Assembly: GCA_903875045.1 (NCBI GenBank)
Contig: CAIQUS010000084.1
Coordinates: forward strand, 1 to 64,000
Length of the DNA: 64,000 nucleotides
Direction of reading: 5' to 3'
DNA from: an uncultured Bacteroidales bacterium
Lineage (GTDB): Bacteria > Bacteroidota > Bacteroidia > Bacteroidales > FEN-979
How positions within the stretch are numbered: the stretch's first letter is position 1; the number at the start of each line of letters is the position of its first letter. Under the pieces are notes generated by a model, which did no database searches, was not told the DNA's origin, and was given only the letters and a program-made list of their open reading frames with translations. Made by a program: the position numbers and the translations under genes. Shown piece by piece: positions 33,767 through 44,202 of the stretch.

Positions 33767-35764
33767 ATGAAACTTCGCTCATCACTCCTTACATTGTTTA
33801 TCTCATTGTGTCTCATGTCGAACGCCCAGAACTTTTCAACCATGGAAGGTTCTGCCTATTGTTCCATGAAAAAATCAGCGTCGAAAAAGGTAATGACTCA
33901 GCCTTTGAATGCTAATTCAGGTCCAAAGCACTCATTTGACGTGATCAAATATACGATGAATATCGACCTTTACAACTGTTATTCATCACCTTATCCCCGA
34001 AGTTTTTCAGGCTCGGTGATTCTCAGCATTAAAGTTGACTCCTCACTGAATTCCATTAAACTGAATGCGGAGAATTTTTCACTTATCATTGATTCTGTGC
34101 GGCTTGCCGGTATTTCGTTCGTCCATGCCAATAATATACTGACCATCCAAATGAACAGAACATATAATGTCGGGGAATCGGCTGATATTAAAATATTTTA
34201 CAGGCATAAGGATGTTCAGGACAACGCATTTTATTCAAATTCCGGTACAGTTTTTACTGATTGTGAACCTGAAGGGGCCAGGCGATGGTTCCCTTGCTGG
34301 GACAAGCCCTCCGATAAAGCGCTGTTCGACCTTACTGCCAAAGTTAAAGCAAATGTGAAACTAGGCTCCAATGGTCGTTTGGCCGATTCAACCCTTGTTG
34401 GTGATTTTCTGACCTATCACTGGGTGTCTGATCAGAATGTTGCAACATACCTGATGGTAATCACCTCGAAAGTCAATTATAAACTGAATATCAACTATTG
34501 GCACAAATTAAGCAACCCGGCCGACAGCATACCCCTGAGATATTACTTTAATCAGGGCGAAAACCCTGCGGGAGTCATGGCGATCATGCCAGATATGACA
34601 ACATGGTTTTCACAAAACTTCATTGAACATCCTTTTGATAAAAACGGATTTGCAACACTTAATTCCGACTTTGCATGGGGCGGCATGGAAAACCAAACGC
34701 TTACCAGTCTTTGTCCCGGATGCTGGGGTGAAAGTCTGGCAGCACATGAATTCGCACACCAGTGGTTTGGCGACATGATCACTTGCAGCACCTGGGCGGA
34801 TCTGTGGCTTAATGAGGGGTTTGCAACCTGGACGGAAGCCTTCTGGTATGAAAGAAATGGCGGTTATCTCGCTTATAAAAACACTATCAACAATGATGCA
34901 AGCAACTACCTTGGAAGCAACCCCGGATGGGCAATCTCGAATCCTGAATGGGCAGTGACAACGCCACCGAACAACACCCTGTTTAATTATGCCATTACCT
35001 ACGCGAAAGGTGCCTGCGTGCTCCATCAACTGCGTTATGTGCTCGGGGATTCATTGTTTTTTCAAACGCTGAAAGTCTATTGCGCTGATACAAATTTAAA
35101 ATTTCAGTCTGCCACTATCCCCGATTTTATTGCCAAAGTCAACCAGGTTTCCGGACAAGATTACAACTGGTTTTTCGATCAGTGGATCTATCAGCCGAAT
35201 CATCCCGTATATCAGAACAGCTACAATTTTCAAGACCTTGGCAGTGGTCAGTGGCAGGTTAATTTTTTCATAAAACAAATTCAAACCAATGCCCCTTTCT
35301 TCAAAATGCCGGTTGAGGTATTGATCCGGTTTGCGGATGCAACAGATACCACCTTCAGAATTATGAACGATGCGAATAACCAGGGTTTTACCTGGACTTT
35401 CAGCAAACAACCCTTTGTTTTCAAGTTCGATCCTGACAGAGAGATTGTATTGAAAGAAGGAAGTACCATCGTAGGGCTTGAACCTGGCGTTGCAAAAGGA
35501 AACTATGCCAGCTTATGGCAAAACGCTCCCAATCCGGCCGGGAACCATACAAGGATTGGCTATGAAATTGAAAAACCCATGGATGTCAGGTTGGAAATTA
35601 CCGATATGCTGGGCGTTGTACTGATGCGACCGGTTGACGGGCCACATGCAGCAGGCCAATATGAAATTAACCTCGATTGCTCCTCACTTGCACCAGGAAA
35701 TTACTTGTATAAACTTTTAGCCGGGAATTCTCAACAAGTTAAAAAGCTGGTCATCGTCAGGTAA
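33767..35764 (+). CDS. Secreted M1 metallopeptidase with T9SS sorting domain (copy 1)
   Basis: A 665-residue aminopeptidase N-like enzyme. After a signal peptide (ending near SNA) come the M1 domain with the exopeptidase motif GGMENQ (about 305-310), the zinc site HEFAHQWF (about 326-333) and the distal zinc ligand in LWLNEGFATW. The C-terminal 80 or so residues form a type IX secretion sorting domain (NAPNPAGNHTRIGYEI and the terminal KKLVIVR). It should release N-terminal residues from peptides at the cell surface. A -7 box TAATTTTG lies at 33727-33734. A paralogue follows four bases after the stop. Confidence 0.92.
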   Translation: MKLRSSLLTLFISLCLMSNAQNFSTMEGSAYCSMKKSASKKVMTQPLNANSGPKHSFDVIKYTMNIDLYNCYSSPYPRSFSGSVILSIKVDSSLNSIKLNAENFSLIIDSVRLAGISFVHANNILTIQMNRTYNVGESADIKIFYRHKDVQDNAFYSNSGTVFTDCEPEGARRWFPCWDKPSDKALFDLTAKVKANVKLGSNGRLADSTLVGDFLTYHWVSDQNVATYLMVITSKVNYKLNINYWHKLSNPADSIPLRYYFNQGENPAGVMAIMPDMTTWFSQNFIEHPFDKNGFATLNSDFAWGGMENQTLTSLCPGCWGESLAAHEFAHQWFGDMITCSTWADLWLNEGFATWTEAFWYERNGGYLAYKNTINNDASNYLGSNPGWAISNPEWAVTTPPNNTLFNYAITYAKGACVLHQLRYVLGDSLFFQTLKVYCADTNLKFQSATIPDFIAKVNQVSGQDYNWFFDQWIYQPNHPVYQNSYNFQDLGSGQWQVNFFIKQIQTNAPFFKMPVEVLIRFADATDTTFRIMNDANNQGFTWTFSKQPFVFKFDPDREIVLKEGSTIVGLEPGVAKGNYASLWQNAPNPAGNHTRIGYEIEKPMDVRLEITDMLGVVLMRPVDGPHAAGQYEINLDCSSLAPGNYLYKLLAGNSQQVKKLVIVR

Positions 35765-35768
35765 ATAC

Positions 35769-37715
35769 ATGAGAACTCCACGTCTTTTCGTTTTATTCAT
35801 ATTTCTTTCAGCGGCTTTCACGGGCAATGCCTCACCTTTAATTATGAAACCTGCGGATACTGCCCACTTCTATACAAAACACAGTTTCGATGTTTTGAAA
35901 TACAAACTGGATGTGAATTTATATCAGTGTTTTCAAACTCCCTATCCAAGGACATTCAATGCCAGGGAGGTCATAACATTTAAGGTTGATTCATCCTTGA
36001 ATTCAATAAAGTTGAATGCAAATACAGTCTCCCTGACAATTGACTCTGTCAGTATGGCAGCCGTATCCTTTACCCACCTGGCGAACATGCTGAATATTCA
36101 GCTCGACAGAACCTATCAGCCCGGCGAGGTTGTAACCATTTTGGTCTGTTACCGTCATAAAAACACCAATGACAATGGTTTTTTTGTTTCCTCCGGCTTT
36201 GTTTTTACAGATTCACCACCTGAAGGTGCAAGGAAATGGATGCCTTGCTGGGATCGCCCGTCAGACAAGGCAACATGGGAGTTGATCGCCCGGGTTCCAC
36301 TTTCCGTGAGACTTGGTTCAACAGGAATGCTTGCCGATTCAACCATTTCTGCAGACACACTCAGTTATCATTGGATCAGCAATATACCGGTTTCGACCTA
36401 TCTGATTACTTTTACATCAAGTATTAATTTCCAGGTGCATACAAAGTACTGGCATAAACTCTCCAAACCAAATGACAGTATTCCCGTCAGGATTTATTAT
36501 AAAACAGGTGAAAACCTTGCAATTATTGATAGCACCATCATTCCACTGACAAATTTCTTTTCTGAAAAATTTGGAGATTATCCTTTCGAGAAAATTGGTT
36601 TTGCCACACTGAACGGGTCATTTCCATGGGGTGGCATGGAAAATCAAAGCATGGTCAACCTGGCGCCCGGAGGCTATAGCGATGCCAATCTGATTGCCCA
36701 TGAACATTCGCATCAGTGGTTTGGAGATTTAATAACGTGCGGTACCTGGGCGGATATCTGGTTAAATGAGGGTTTTGGAACCTATTGCCAGAATCTTTGG
36801 GTTGAACATTCAGCCGGATACGATGCGTACAAGAACAGCATGAATGCTGTGGCCAACTATTATCTTGCACATAATCCCGGTTGGCCATTGTATCATCCCG
36901 AATGGGCTCTTAATACCCCTAACGGCAATACTTTATATAACCAGGCAATTACCTATAACAAAGGCGCTTGCGTGCTTTTTCAATTGAGATATGTTTTAGG
37001 CGATGACAGTTTTTTCAGGGTGATGTACGATTATGCGACCGACACCAACCTAATGTATAAAAATACTTTTACACATGACTTTGTTGAAAAGGTAAACCAG
37101 GCTTCCGGAGAAAACCTGAATTGGTTTTTTGATGAATGGGTTTACAGTCCTAACCACCCGGTATATCAGAACACATTTCAAATTGACAGTTTGTCGGTAA
37201 CATCGTGGAGGGTTCCTTTTACGCTGAATCAAACACAGGTGAACCCGGAATTTTTCAAAATGCCTGTTCAGGTCAGGATCAATTTCATGGATGGAACTGA
37301 TACAACTATTCAGGTGATGAATGACGTAAATCATCAGGAATTTGCATTTACATGCTCAAAAAAACCTGTAAATCTGGTATTTGACCCTTTCCGAAACATC
37401 CTCTTAAAGCAGGCAGCCACGATTTATAACATTAAACCGTTATCCGGTCAAAAAAGTTCTAAATTGAACCAAAATGAGCCAAACCCCTTTAGAAACAATA
37501 CATTGATTTCATACGAGGTGGCTTCAGAGGAAACTGTGACCATCTCAGTGTTTGACAGCAATGGAAAAATGTTGACTTGTCCGGTCGATCGTATACATCT
37601 GCCCGGCAGTTACAGATTTGACTGGTCAAACCCTGGATTAACACCCGGAATCTATTATTTGAGAATGGAAGCAGGAACCTTCACAGACACGAAAAAAATG
37701 CTGATTATCAGATAA
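35769..37715 (+). CDS. Secreted M1 metallopeptidase with T9SS sorting domain (copy 2)
   Basis: A 648-residue tandem paralogue of the preceding gene, with the same layout: signal peptide, M1 domain with GGMENQ, zinc site HEHSHQWF (about 311-318) and IWLNEGFGTY, then a T9SS sorting domain (NEPNPFRNNTLISYEV; terminal KKMLIIR). The two share long blocks such as VDSSLNSIKLNA but differ enough to be an old duplication. The four-base spacing implies one transcript. Substrate preference may differ because residues around the zinc site (HEHSH against HEFAH) differ. Confidence 0.92.
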   Translation: MRTPRLFVLFIFLSAAFTGNASPLIMKPADTAHFYTKHSFDVLKYKLDVNLYQCFQTPYPRTFNAREVITFKVDSSLNSIKLNANTVSLTIDSVSMAAVSFTHLANMLNIQLDRTYQPGEVVTILVCYRHKNTNDNGFFVSSGFVFTDSPPEGARKWMPCWDRPSDKATWELIARVPLSVRLGSTGMLADSTISADTLSYHWISNIPVSTYLITFTSSINFQVHTKYWHKLSKPNDSIPVRIYYKTGENLAIIDSTIIPLTNFFSEKFGDYPFEKIGFATLNGSFPWGGMENQSMVNLAPGGYSDANLIAHEHSHQWFGDLITCGTWADIWLNEGFGTYCQNLWVEHSAGYDAYKNSMNAVANYYLAHNPGWPLYHPEWALNTPNGNTLYNQAITYNKGACVLFQLRYVLGDDSFFRVMYDYATDTNLMYKNTFTHDFVEKVNQASGENLNWFFDEWVYSPNHPVYQNTFQIDSLSVTSWRVPFTLNQTQVNPEFFKMPVQVRINFMDGTDTTIQVMNDVNHQEFAFTCSKKPVNLVFDPFRNILLKQAATIYNIKPLSGQKSSKLNQNEPNPFRNNTLISYEVASEETVTISVFDSNGKMLTCPVDRIHLPGSYRFDWSNPGLTPGIYYLRMEAGTFTDTKKMLIIR

Positions 37716-37720
37716 CAGCG

Positions 37721-40174
37721 TTATTTTTTGTAATCCAGGTCAAGTGGATTTTTCACCCTTTCAGTAAGCAGCGCCAGATCCTTGATCTCCTGCATTTCAT
37801 CAATATAGTGGAATCTCAGCCCGTGGATATATTCTGCTTTGATCTCTTCAATATCTTTTTTATTCTCCTTGGATAAAATAATATCAGTAAGGTTTGCCCG
37901 TCGTGCGGCAAGCATTTTTTCTTTGATCCCTCCTACCGGTAAAACTTTTCCACGCAGTGTAATTTCGCCTGTCATTGCAAGGCGCTCACGAACTTTGAAT
38001 TGGGTAAATGCGGAAGCCAGTGCAGTAAACATGGTAATTCCGGCAGAAGGTCCGTCTTTTGGTGTTGCCCCTTCCGGCACATGAATATGAACACTCCAGT
38101 TTTGAAAAACACCGGGATCAATTCCGAAAACTTCTGAATGTGCTTTTAAATAAGCCAATGCAATTGATGCGGATTCTTTCATCACATCTCCCAGATTTCC
38201 AGTCAGGGTAAGTTCTCCTTTACCCCTGCTCAGGCTGACTTCCACAAAAAGGATTTCACCACCTGCCATGGTCCATGCCAGGCCAGTTACCACACCGGCC
38301 ACCTCATTGGAAATATATTTATCAGCCTGAAATATTGGAATACCCATGATGACCTTCAGATCGGCTCCTGTCAGTTTTTTATGAAACTTCTCATTGGAAA
38401 CAATAGCCTTTACCTTACTGCGGATAACCTTTGCGATACTTTTTTCAAGCATGCGAACACCTGATTCACGGGTGTAGTCTTCTATTATTTTAGTAATAAG
38501 TTCATCGCTGAACTGCAATTGACTTTTCCTGATTCCATGATCATGAAATTGCTTGGGCAACAAATGACGTTTGGCAATTTCAACCTTTTCTTCAACCAAA
38601 TAACCGGGAATATCTATTATTTCCATTCGGTCGCGCAGTGCCGGATGTATGGTGCTAAGGGTGTTGGCCGTTGCAATAAACATGATACGCGAAAGGTCGT
38701 ATTCAATTTCCAGGTAGTTGTCGTAAAAAGCATTGTTTTGTTCAGGATCAAGTACTTCCAGTAAAGCTGCCTGTGGGTCCCCATTGATATTCATCCCCAT
38801 CACCTTGTCGATTTCGTCCAGAACGAAAACAGGGTTTGATGATTTAGTCTTCTTCAAACTCTGCAATATTCTTCCTGGCATGGCGCCAATATATGTTTTC
38901 CTGTGGCCCCTCAACTCAGATTCATCACGGAGTCCGCCCAATGACATCCTGGTATATTTCCGGCCAAGTGCTCTGGCAACGCTTTTTCCCAGAGATGTTT
39001 TTCCAACCCCTGGGGGACCAACAAGGCACAATATGGGTGACTTAAGGTCACGTTTAAGTTTGATAACTGCCAGATGCTCAATGATGCGCTCCTTGACCTT
39101 TTCCAGGCCAAAATGGTCTTCATCAAGTACTTGCTGGGCATGGTGCAGATCCAGATTATCTGGTGTGAACTCACCCCATGGCAATTGTACAAGTGTTTCA
39201 AGGTAGTTTGTCTGAATAGAATACTCTGCAGCCATCGGATGCATCCTCTGAAGTTTACTCATCTCTTTTTCAAAAACTTCTGAGACTTCCCTGGACCATT
39301 TTTTATCCTTGCCAAGCTCACGGAGTGCATTGATTTCCTGTGAATTCGGACTACCACCGAGTTCCTCCTGGATGGTTTTTAACTGCTGGTTAAGTAAAAA
39401 ATCTCGTTGTTGTTTATCAAGATCGGTTTTAACCTTATTCTGAATGTGTTGTTTCAGGTCAGCCACCTGAAGTTCTTTGGTCAGCAATGTCAGAACAAGA
39501 TTGGCACATTCAGTCAAATCTGCAATCTCAAGCAACTTTTGTTTCTGTGTAAGTTCAACATTGAGGTTTGAAGAAATAAAATGGACAAGGAATGAGGGCG
39601 ATTCAATGTTTTTGATCGCAAAGGCCGCCTCTGACGGGATATTGGGTGATATTGTAATGATTTGAATGGCCAGGTCTTTCAGCGATGCTATGAGTGCGCT
39701 GAACTCCCCATTGTCGGATGGTATGATTACCGGTGCTTCAAATGCAGTAACAGATGCCATAATGTAGGGTTCCGACTGGATCATCTCCCTGATGGCAAAA
39801 CGGCGTTTCCCCTGAATGATGGCAGTATTACTCCCATCTGGCATTTGCAAAATCTTAATAATGTAGGCAACCGTACCAATTTTATTCAGATCCTCAAACT
39901 CAGGATCTTCAATATTGGCATCTTTCTGAGAGACCACTCCGATGGTGCGGCTTCCCTTATAAAATTCCCGGATTAGTTTTATTGATTTATCCCTTCCAAC
40001 CGTAATCGGAATCACAACACCCGGAAAAAGGACGGTGTTGCGTAGCGGAAGTATCGGAAGCACCTCCGGAACCTCCTCAGTGTTCATTGTTTCTTCATCC
40101 TCTGAAGATAATAAAGGGATAAAATCAGTTTCAGAGTCGATTAAATCAGAAAAAATCAGTTCGTTATGTTCCAT
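37721..40174 (-). CDS. lon: ATP-dependent protease Lon
   Basis: A Lon protease of about 817 residues that degrades misfolded and regulatory proteins in the cytoplasm. The N-terminal LON domain starts at [14 protein letters not shown]; the AAA+ module has Walker [13 protein letters not shown] and Walker [11 protein letters not shown]; the protease domain has the Ser in [11 protein letters not shown] and the Lys in [13 protein letters not shown] chose the ATG at 40174 (MEHNELIF); the frame extends to a GTG at 40210, a weaker alternative. It converges with the second M1 gene, five bases apart. Confidence 0.95.
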   Translation of the reverse strand: MEHNELIFSDLIDSETDFIPLLSSEDEETMNTEEVPEVLPILPLRNTVLFPGVVIPITVGRDKSIKLIREFYKGSRTIGVVSQKDANIEDPEFEDLNKIGTVAYIIKILQMPDGSNTAIIQGKRRFAIREMIQSEPYIMASVTAFEAPVIIPSDNGEFSALIASLKDLAIQIITISPNIPSEAAFAIKNIESPSFLVHFISSNLNVELTQKQKLLEIADLTECANLVLTLLTKELQVADLKQHIQNKVKTDLDKQQRDFLLNQQLKTIQEELGGSPNSQEINALRELGKDKKWSREVSEVFEKEMSKLQRMHPMAAEYSIQTNYLETLVQLPWGEFTPDNLDLHHAQQVLDEDHFGLEKVKERIIEHLAVIKLKRDLKSPILCLVGPPGVGKTSLGKSVARALGRKYTRMSLGGLRDESELRGHRKTYIGAMPGRILQSLKKTKSSNPVFVLDEIDKVMGMNINGDPQAALLEVLDPEQNNAFYDNYLEIEYDLSRIMFIATANTLSTIHPALRDRMEIIDIPGYLVEEKVEIAKRHLLPKQFHDHGIRKSQLQFSDELITKIIEDYTRESGVRMLEKSIAKVIRSKVKAIVSNEKFHKKLTGADLKVIMGIPIFQADKYISNEVAGVVTGLAWTMAGGEILFVEVSLSRGKGELTLTGNLGDVMKESASIALAYLKAHSEVFGIDPGVFQNWSVHIHVPEGATPKDGPSAGITMFTALASAFTQFKVRERLAMTGEITLRGKVLPVGGIKEKMLAARRANLTDIILSKENKKDIEEIKAEYIHGLRFHYIDEMQEIKDLALLTERVKNPLDLDYKK

Positions 40175-40288
40175 TATATGCTGCATGTTTTTCAAAAGTC
40201 TATAGGTCACCTCACCTCACTTCACCTGGTAGAATTTCAGGGAAAGTGGGTATGTCAATAAATGTGCCACGAAATTGGTGACGGCCTT

Positions 40289-41479
40289 TTAGAGGAATTT
40301 ATTCTTCAAGGTTATGTTATAGACATTTGTCAGCAGGTCTCTTTCTACATCATCAAAAGTACGGCGACGGCGTTTAAAAACAATTTCCGCAACCTCCATT
40401 GCTTTCTTTACCGTGTAATTGGTGTGTCCGGCTGTACCACCCCATGTGAAGGAAGGAATAAAATTTCGCTGGAAACCAGAGCCGAATATATTTGCACTAA
40501 CCCCGACAACGGTCCCTGTGTTGAACATTGTGTTGATGGCGCATTTGGAATGATCACCCATGATCAACCCGCAAAACTGCAGATGTGTATTGATAAAGGT
40601 TTGTTTACCATAACTCCACAGCCGGACATTATCGTATGTGTTTTTCAGGTTGGAGGTATTTGTGTCAGCCCCGATATTGCACCATTCGCCAATAACTGAA
40701 TGTCCCAGGAACCCATCATGGGCTTTATTTGAATAACCAAAGAGAACGGAGTTGTTAACTTCTCCCCCAACCCTGCAAAATGGACCAATGGTTGTCGGAC
40801 CATATATTTTGGCTGCCATTTTTACCTGTGCCCCTTCGCATAAAGCAAATGGCCCACGGATCACAGCACCTTCCATAATTTCAGTGTCCTTGCCGATATA
40901 TATCGGACCGGTTGTCGCATTGAGAATGGCGCATTCTACTTTAGCACCCTTTTCAACGAAAATATTTTCAGCGCCCAAAACTGTATTCGTGTCGCTCAGT
41001 TTTTGAGATTTTCTGCCTTTTGTCAGCAATGCAAAATCATCTTTCAGGGATATGTCATTTTTTGAAAATATTTCCCAGGTATGGTTTATCTTCACCGGGG
41101 CCTCCTTTATCTGGATTTCTTCAATGCCCTCGGACGCGGTGTCGCCAATGTTGTCGAGCTCTTCCGCAGTTATGTGAAGTGCGATAATGGTGTCGTTGAA
41201 AACAACTGTCTGATTCGGTTTCAGATGCTTTATTGCCTCGATTATTTCATCATTGGGGCAGATAGAGCCATTGATTAAAACATTTTCCTCCATCTTCATG
41301 ATGGGGAATTTGGCACTGAGATAACTGTCGGTGAGTGATGAAGTTGGTGATTTAAGGCGTTTTTCCCACTTTTCACGGATCGTAAGGATCCCGATCCGGA
41401 TATCTGATACGGGTCGTGTAAAAGTGAGTGGTAACAGGTTCGTTCTGACAATACTTTCATCAAACAGTATGTAGTTCAT
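40289..41479 (-). CDS. Alternative GlmU-like sugar-phosphate nucleotidyl/acetyltransferase
   Basis: A 396-residue protein resembling the alternative bacterial GlmU family common in Bacteroidota. The N-terminus (MNYILFDESIVRTNLLPLTF; TRPVSDIRIGILTI) is the reduced nucleotidyltransferase-like part, and the C-terminal half is a left-handed beta-helix of hexapeptides (for example GPIYIGKDTEIMEGAVI and GPTTIGPFCRVGGE) typical of acyltransferases. It likely makes UDP-N-acetylglucosamine or a related activated sugar; which half-reactions it performs is uncertain. The stop is 115 bases beyond the lon start. Confidence 0.8.
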   Translation of the reverse strand: MNYILFDESIVRTNLLPLTFTRPVSDIRIGILTIREKWEKRLKSPTSSLTDSYLSAKFPIMKMEENVLINGSICPNDEIIEAIKHLKPNQTVVFNDTIIALHITAEELDNIGDTASEGIEEIQIKEAPVKINHTWEIFSKNDISLKDDFALLTKGRKSQKLSDTNTVLGAENIFVEKGAKVECAILNATTGPIYIGKDTEIMEGAVIRGPFALCEGAQVKMAAKIYGPTTIGPFCRVGGEVNNSVLFGYSNKAHDGFLGHSVIGEWCNIGADTNTSNLKNTYDNVRLWSYGKQTFINTHLQFCGLIMGDHSKCAINTMFNTGTVVGVSANIFGSGFQRNFIPSFTWGGTAGHTNYTVKKAMEVAEIVFKRRRRTFDDVERDLLTNVYNITLKNKFL

Positions 41480-41549
41480 TTTAAAGGAGGATTAAGAAAA
41501 TGATTATATCTCAGTGGTTCGATTATGCAAAAGTAGGAAATATAAGAAT

Positions 41550-41584
41550 AAAAAAAGAGCCCCAATCAAAAACGGAGGCCCTTT
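41550..41584 (-). terminator. Rho-independent terminator after rpmE
   Basis: Read on the minus strand: a stem of about ten pairs (AAAGGGCCTC against GGGGCTCTTT, with wobble pairs), a loop of about 11 bases and a following T run. It lies about 20 bases after the rpmE stop codon. Confidence 0.8.
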
Positions 41585-41605
41585 AAAAAATATTGTGGCA
41601 TTGGT

Positions 41606-41878
41606 TTATTTACTTGCCGCGTTTCTGTCAATATGTTTCTGATACCTGCTCTTGAATTTGTCAACACGGCCTGCAGTATCAACCAGTTTCATTTTACCTG
41701 TGTAGAAAGGATGCGAGGTATGTGAAATTTCCAATTTAATCACAGGATACTCCTTACCGTCTTCCCAAACAATGGTTTCCTTTGTTTTAACTGTTGATTT
41801 CGAAAGAAAAGTGTAATCATTCGACATATCTTTGAATACAACCAGTCTGTAATCTTTGGGATGAATATCTTTTTTCAT
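41606..41878 (-). CDS. rpmE2: 50S ribosomal protein L31 type B
   Basis: A 90-residue type-B L31, recognised by [19 protein letters not shown], the [20 protein letters not shown] block and the basic C-terminus. It lacks the CxxC zinc motif of type A, which in other bacteria marks the zinc-independent form. It is a single-gene unit with its own textbook promoter and terminator. Confidence 0.96.
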   Translation of the reverse strand: MKKDIHPKDYRLVVFKDMSNDYTFLSKSTVKTKETIVWEDGKEYPVIKLEISHTSHPFYTGKMKLVDTAGRVDKFKSRYQKHIDRNAASK

Positions 41879-41904
41879 TGCAATGTGGTATTTTTATGAG
41901 GGTG

Positions 41905-41935
41905 CAAAATTAATCATTATAAATTGATTTCCAAA
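41905..41935 (-). promoter_or_regulatory. rpmE promoter, consensus Bacteroidota type
   Basis: On the minus strand TTTG (complement of 41932-41935), a 19-base spacer, and TAATTTTG (complement of 41905-41912), 26 bases before the start codon. This is the best promoter match in the window, as expected for a ribosomal protein. Confidence 0.8.
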
Positions 41936-41953
41936 GATTTTTTCATATCAAAT

Positions 41954-42994
41954 TCAAGAAATTAAAAACTCCATCGTATCTGTCTGATCGGCATAGTCCC
42001 ACAACGCCGGGATTTGTCCGCCTCCGGGATGTAACGTTCTGAAAGTTAACGATAAGTTACTAATAACACACTGAATCAATTCAAGTTTTCCCCTGATTTT
42101 GAGATCAACCGCCTCAGGTGTGTCATAAAATTCGTAATGCAAAACTGCGATCCGCGATGCAACAGCCTCGTCTTCGGTTAACAAAAGATACCCTGTATCA
42201 ATGAACGGTACCTGGCTGACCATAAAAACAGACTTACAATAATCATAGTTGTTGCGGTATTTATGATGATTGGCAAAGTACTCGTATTTATTCAGCGCAA
42301 TGAACAGATTTGAAAAGTCATAGCCGGTTGGAACATAAAGCTTTGAGATGCTCCGGCATCCCATCCCGAAAAAAAGCATGATGTCATTTGCAAGGTTTTG
42401 CAGATCATGTTGAGTCTCATTTCCTGATAATACGGCTATACTGTTTCGGCTCCTTCGGATGACATGCGGATATTTGCCAAAGTAAAACTCAAAATACCGG
42501 GATGTATTTGTACTTCCGGTGGCAATGATTGCATCGAATTTTTCAAGTTTGCCGGAGGTGAATGAAATATATTCCTTCCATTCTGGCAAATCTTTGGTCA
42601 GAATCTCTGCCATTGCGGGTAAAAGCTGGTCATCAGAAGATGATAACTTGGCAAGCAGTTTATGTCCTGACAACAACACGCAAAGAAAGTCGTGAAAACC
42701 AACAGCAGGGATGTTTCCTGCCATGACTACCCCAATACGTTTTTGAGTAGTGAGCCCTTCGATCCCTGATGCATATCCGGATAACCAAATACTCAAATTT
42801 TCTTTGGTCAAAACTTTGCCAAGATTGTTTAATGCCATTCGGATATGTTCAGGGGTGAACCACGGGTTTCGCTGAAAGGCAATGTTTGAGGCCTCCACAA
42901 GCGGTTTTACCACGGGATCAGTTGAATTTTCATGGTATCTGCCCAGCTTCTCCCCCAGCATTACGAATGAATTAATCCGGTCAGTCAGATTCAT
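41954..42994 (-). CDS. LuxC-like acyl-CoA reductase
   Basis: A 346-residue acyl-CoA reductase of the LuxC family (aldehyde dehydrogenase superfamily). The candidate catalytic cysteine is in FFGMGCRSISKLYVP (about residue 211), and the cofactor-binding region includes GVVMAGNIPAVGFHDF and IIATGSTNTSRYFEFYFG. The family reduces fatty acyl groups to aldehydes using NAD(P)H; in Bacteroidota its physiological role is unclear. A TACCTTTG box (complement of 43009-43016) precedes it. No luciferase genes are present. Confidence 0.82.
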   Translation of the reverse strand: MNLTDRINSFVMLGEKLGRYHENSTDPVVKPLVEASNIAFQRNPWFTPEHIRMALNNLGKVLTKENLSIWLSGYASGIEGLTTQKRIGVVMAGNIPAVGFHDFLCVLLSGHKLLAKLSSSDDQLLPAMAEILTKDLPEWKEYISFTSGKLEKFDAIIATGSTNTSRYFEFYFGKYPHVIRRSRNSIAVLSGNETQHDLQNLANDIMLFFGMGCRSISKLYVPTGYDFSNLFIALNKYEYFANHHKYRNNYDYCKSVFMVSQVPFIDTGYLLLTEDEAVASRIAVLHYEFYDTPEAVDLKIRGKLELIQCVISNLSLTFRTLHPGGGQIPALWDYADQTDTMEFLIS

Positions 42995-43108
42995 GCTTGT
43001 TTTTTTTGCAAAGGTAGTTCAAATCTATTCAGGTGAAGTGGGTGGCAGTCCTGCCCATTAGGGGAGAGATTGAGGATGGGGGGCCGCAAAGCACTTCCAT
43101 CAACTGAG

Positions 43109-43140
43109 TTGTCAAATTCTGAACTTTGTAATTACCTTTG
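43109..43140 (+). promoter_or_regulatory. Promoter of the hypothetical gene at 43186
   Basis: TTG (43109-43111), a 21-base spacer and TACCTTTG (43133-43140), 45 bases before the start codon; a fair match to the Bacteroidota consensus. Confidence 0.5.
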
Positions 43141-43185
43141 TAGCAATATATCGATAAAACAATTTACCAATTACATATCCAACAG

Positions 43186-44097
43186 ATGACGACCAGATTG
43201 ATGTTTTTCCTTCTTTTACTGTTTTTCATCATCGGCAGGCACAATGTACTTTCCGGTCAACGGTTTCAGACAATCAAACAGGCTGAAGATTCACTTGCAG
43301 TTCAACTGATTTCTTTAAATCTTGCCCAGGATGACAGTTCGAAAAATGCAATCAATCAATGTTTTTCAAATACCCTGGAGGCTGCCCTCCACTTCCCCTC
43401 CTCCGATAATTACCCGTTCGAATCATTAAAGACACTCGTAAAAATTACTTCACCGGATCAGAAATTTCGGATATTCCACTGGAATCTTCCCAGGGCGGAT
43501 GGAAAAAGCAGATTCTTTGGATTTCTTAAAATGCTCGGTCATGACCCTGCCCTGATTTACCCTTTGATTGACGGAACGGATTCTTTACAATCACCCGATA
43601 CCTCAATCGTTGATAACTTGCATTGGTTCGGGGCATTATATTACAAAGTGATCCTGCAGGAGGCAGCTTCAGGGGAAAAAATATATACTTTGCTGGGTTG
43701 GGCGGGCAAATATTCCATGATTACTCAAAAGGTAATTGAGATACTGTCGTTTAATGATGAAGAAAAGCCACGCTTCGGTATGAAAATTTTTCCGGATTTT
43801 CAGGCAGGGAAAATGAATCGGATTATTTTTCGTTTTGCTGCCACCACAACCATGTCATTGAAATATGAAAAGCAAACCATTTCCACCAATAAAAAATGGA
43901 ATAGTAAAACAAGGGTTTTTGACTATTCCCCGGTAGAAACTCAATTGATCGTTTTCGACAGGATGGTGCCGCCGGATCCATTGCTGGCAGGCCAATATCA
44001 GTTTTATGTGGCGGCAGGCGATATCTTTGACGGATTCATTTTCAAACAGTACCAATGGAGATTCATGGAGGGAATTGATGCCAGAAACAAAAAATGA
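43186..44097 (+). CDS. Exported protein of unknown function
   Basis: A 303-residue protein with an N-terminal signal peptide (hydrophobic core FFLLLLFFIIG, cleavage probably after LSG) and no lipobox or later membrane helix. The mature part begins QRFQTIKQAEDSLA and contains mixed alpha/beta sequence with several short hydrophobic strands (FRIFHWNLPR, IYTLLGWAGKY, RIIFRFAATTTM). I recognise no domain. It has its own likely promoter and lies upstream of serC, separated by 105 bases, so it is probably not part of the serine operon. Confidence 0.7.
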   Translation: MTTRLMFFLLLLFFIIGRHNVLSGQRFQTIKQAEDSLAVQLISLNLAQDDSSKNAINQCFSNTLEAALHFPSSDNYPFESLKTLVKITSPDQKFRIFHWNLPRADGKSRFFGFLKMLGHDPALIYPLIDGTDSLQSPDTSIVDNLHWFGALYYKVILQEAASGEKIYTLLGWAGKYSMITQKVIEILSFNDEEKPRFGMKIFPDFQAGKMNRIIFRFAATTTMSLKYEKQTISTNKKWNSKTRVFDYSPVETQLIVFDRMVPPDPLLAGQYQFYVAAGDIFDGFIFKQYQWRFMEGIDARNKK

Positions 44098-44202
44098 TAT
44101 TTTTTATTTTTTTTGGATTACACTTAAATTTGTTTACTTTGTTTTCTTATTATTGCAGTACTAAATTCAATACTACATATCTAAACTAAAAACCTTCATT
44201 TT

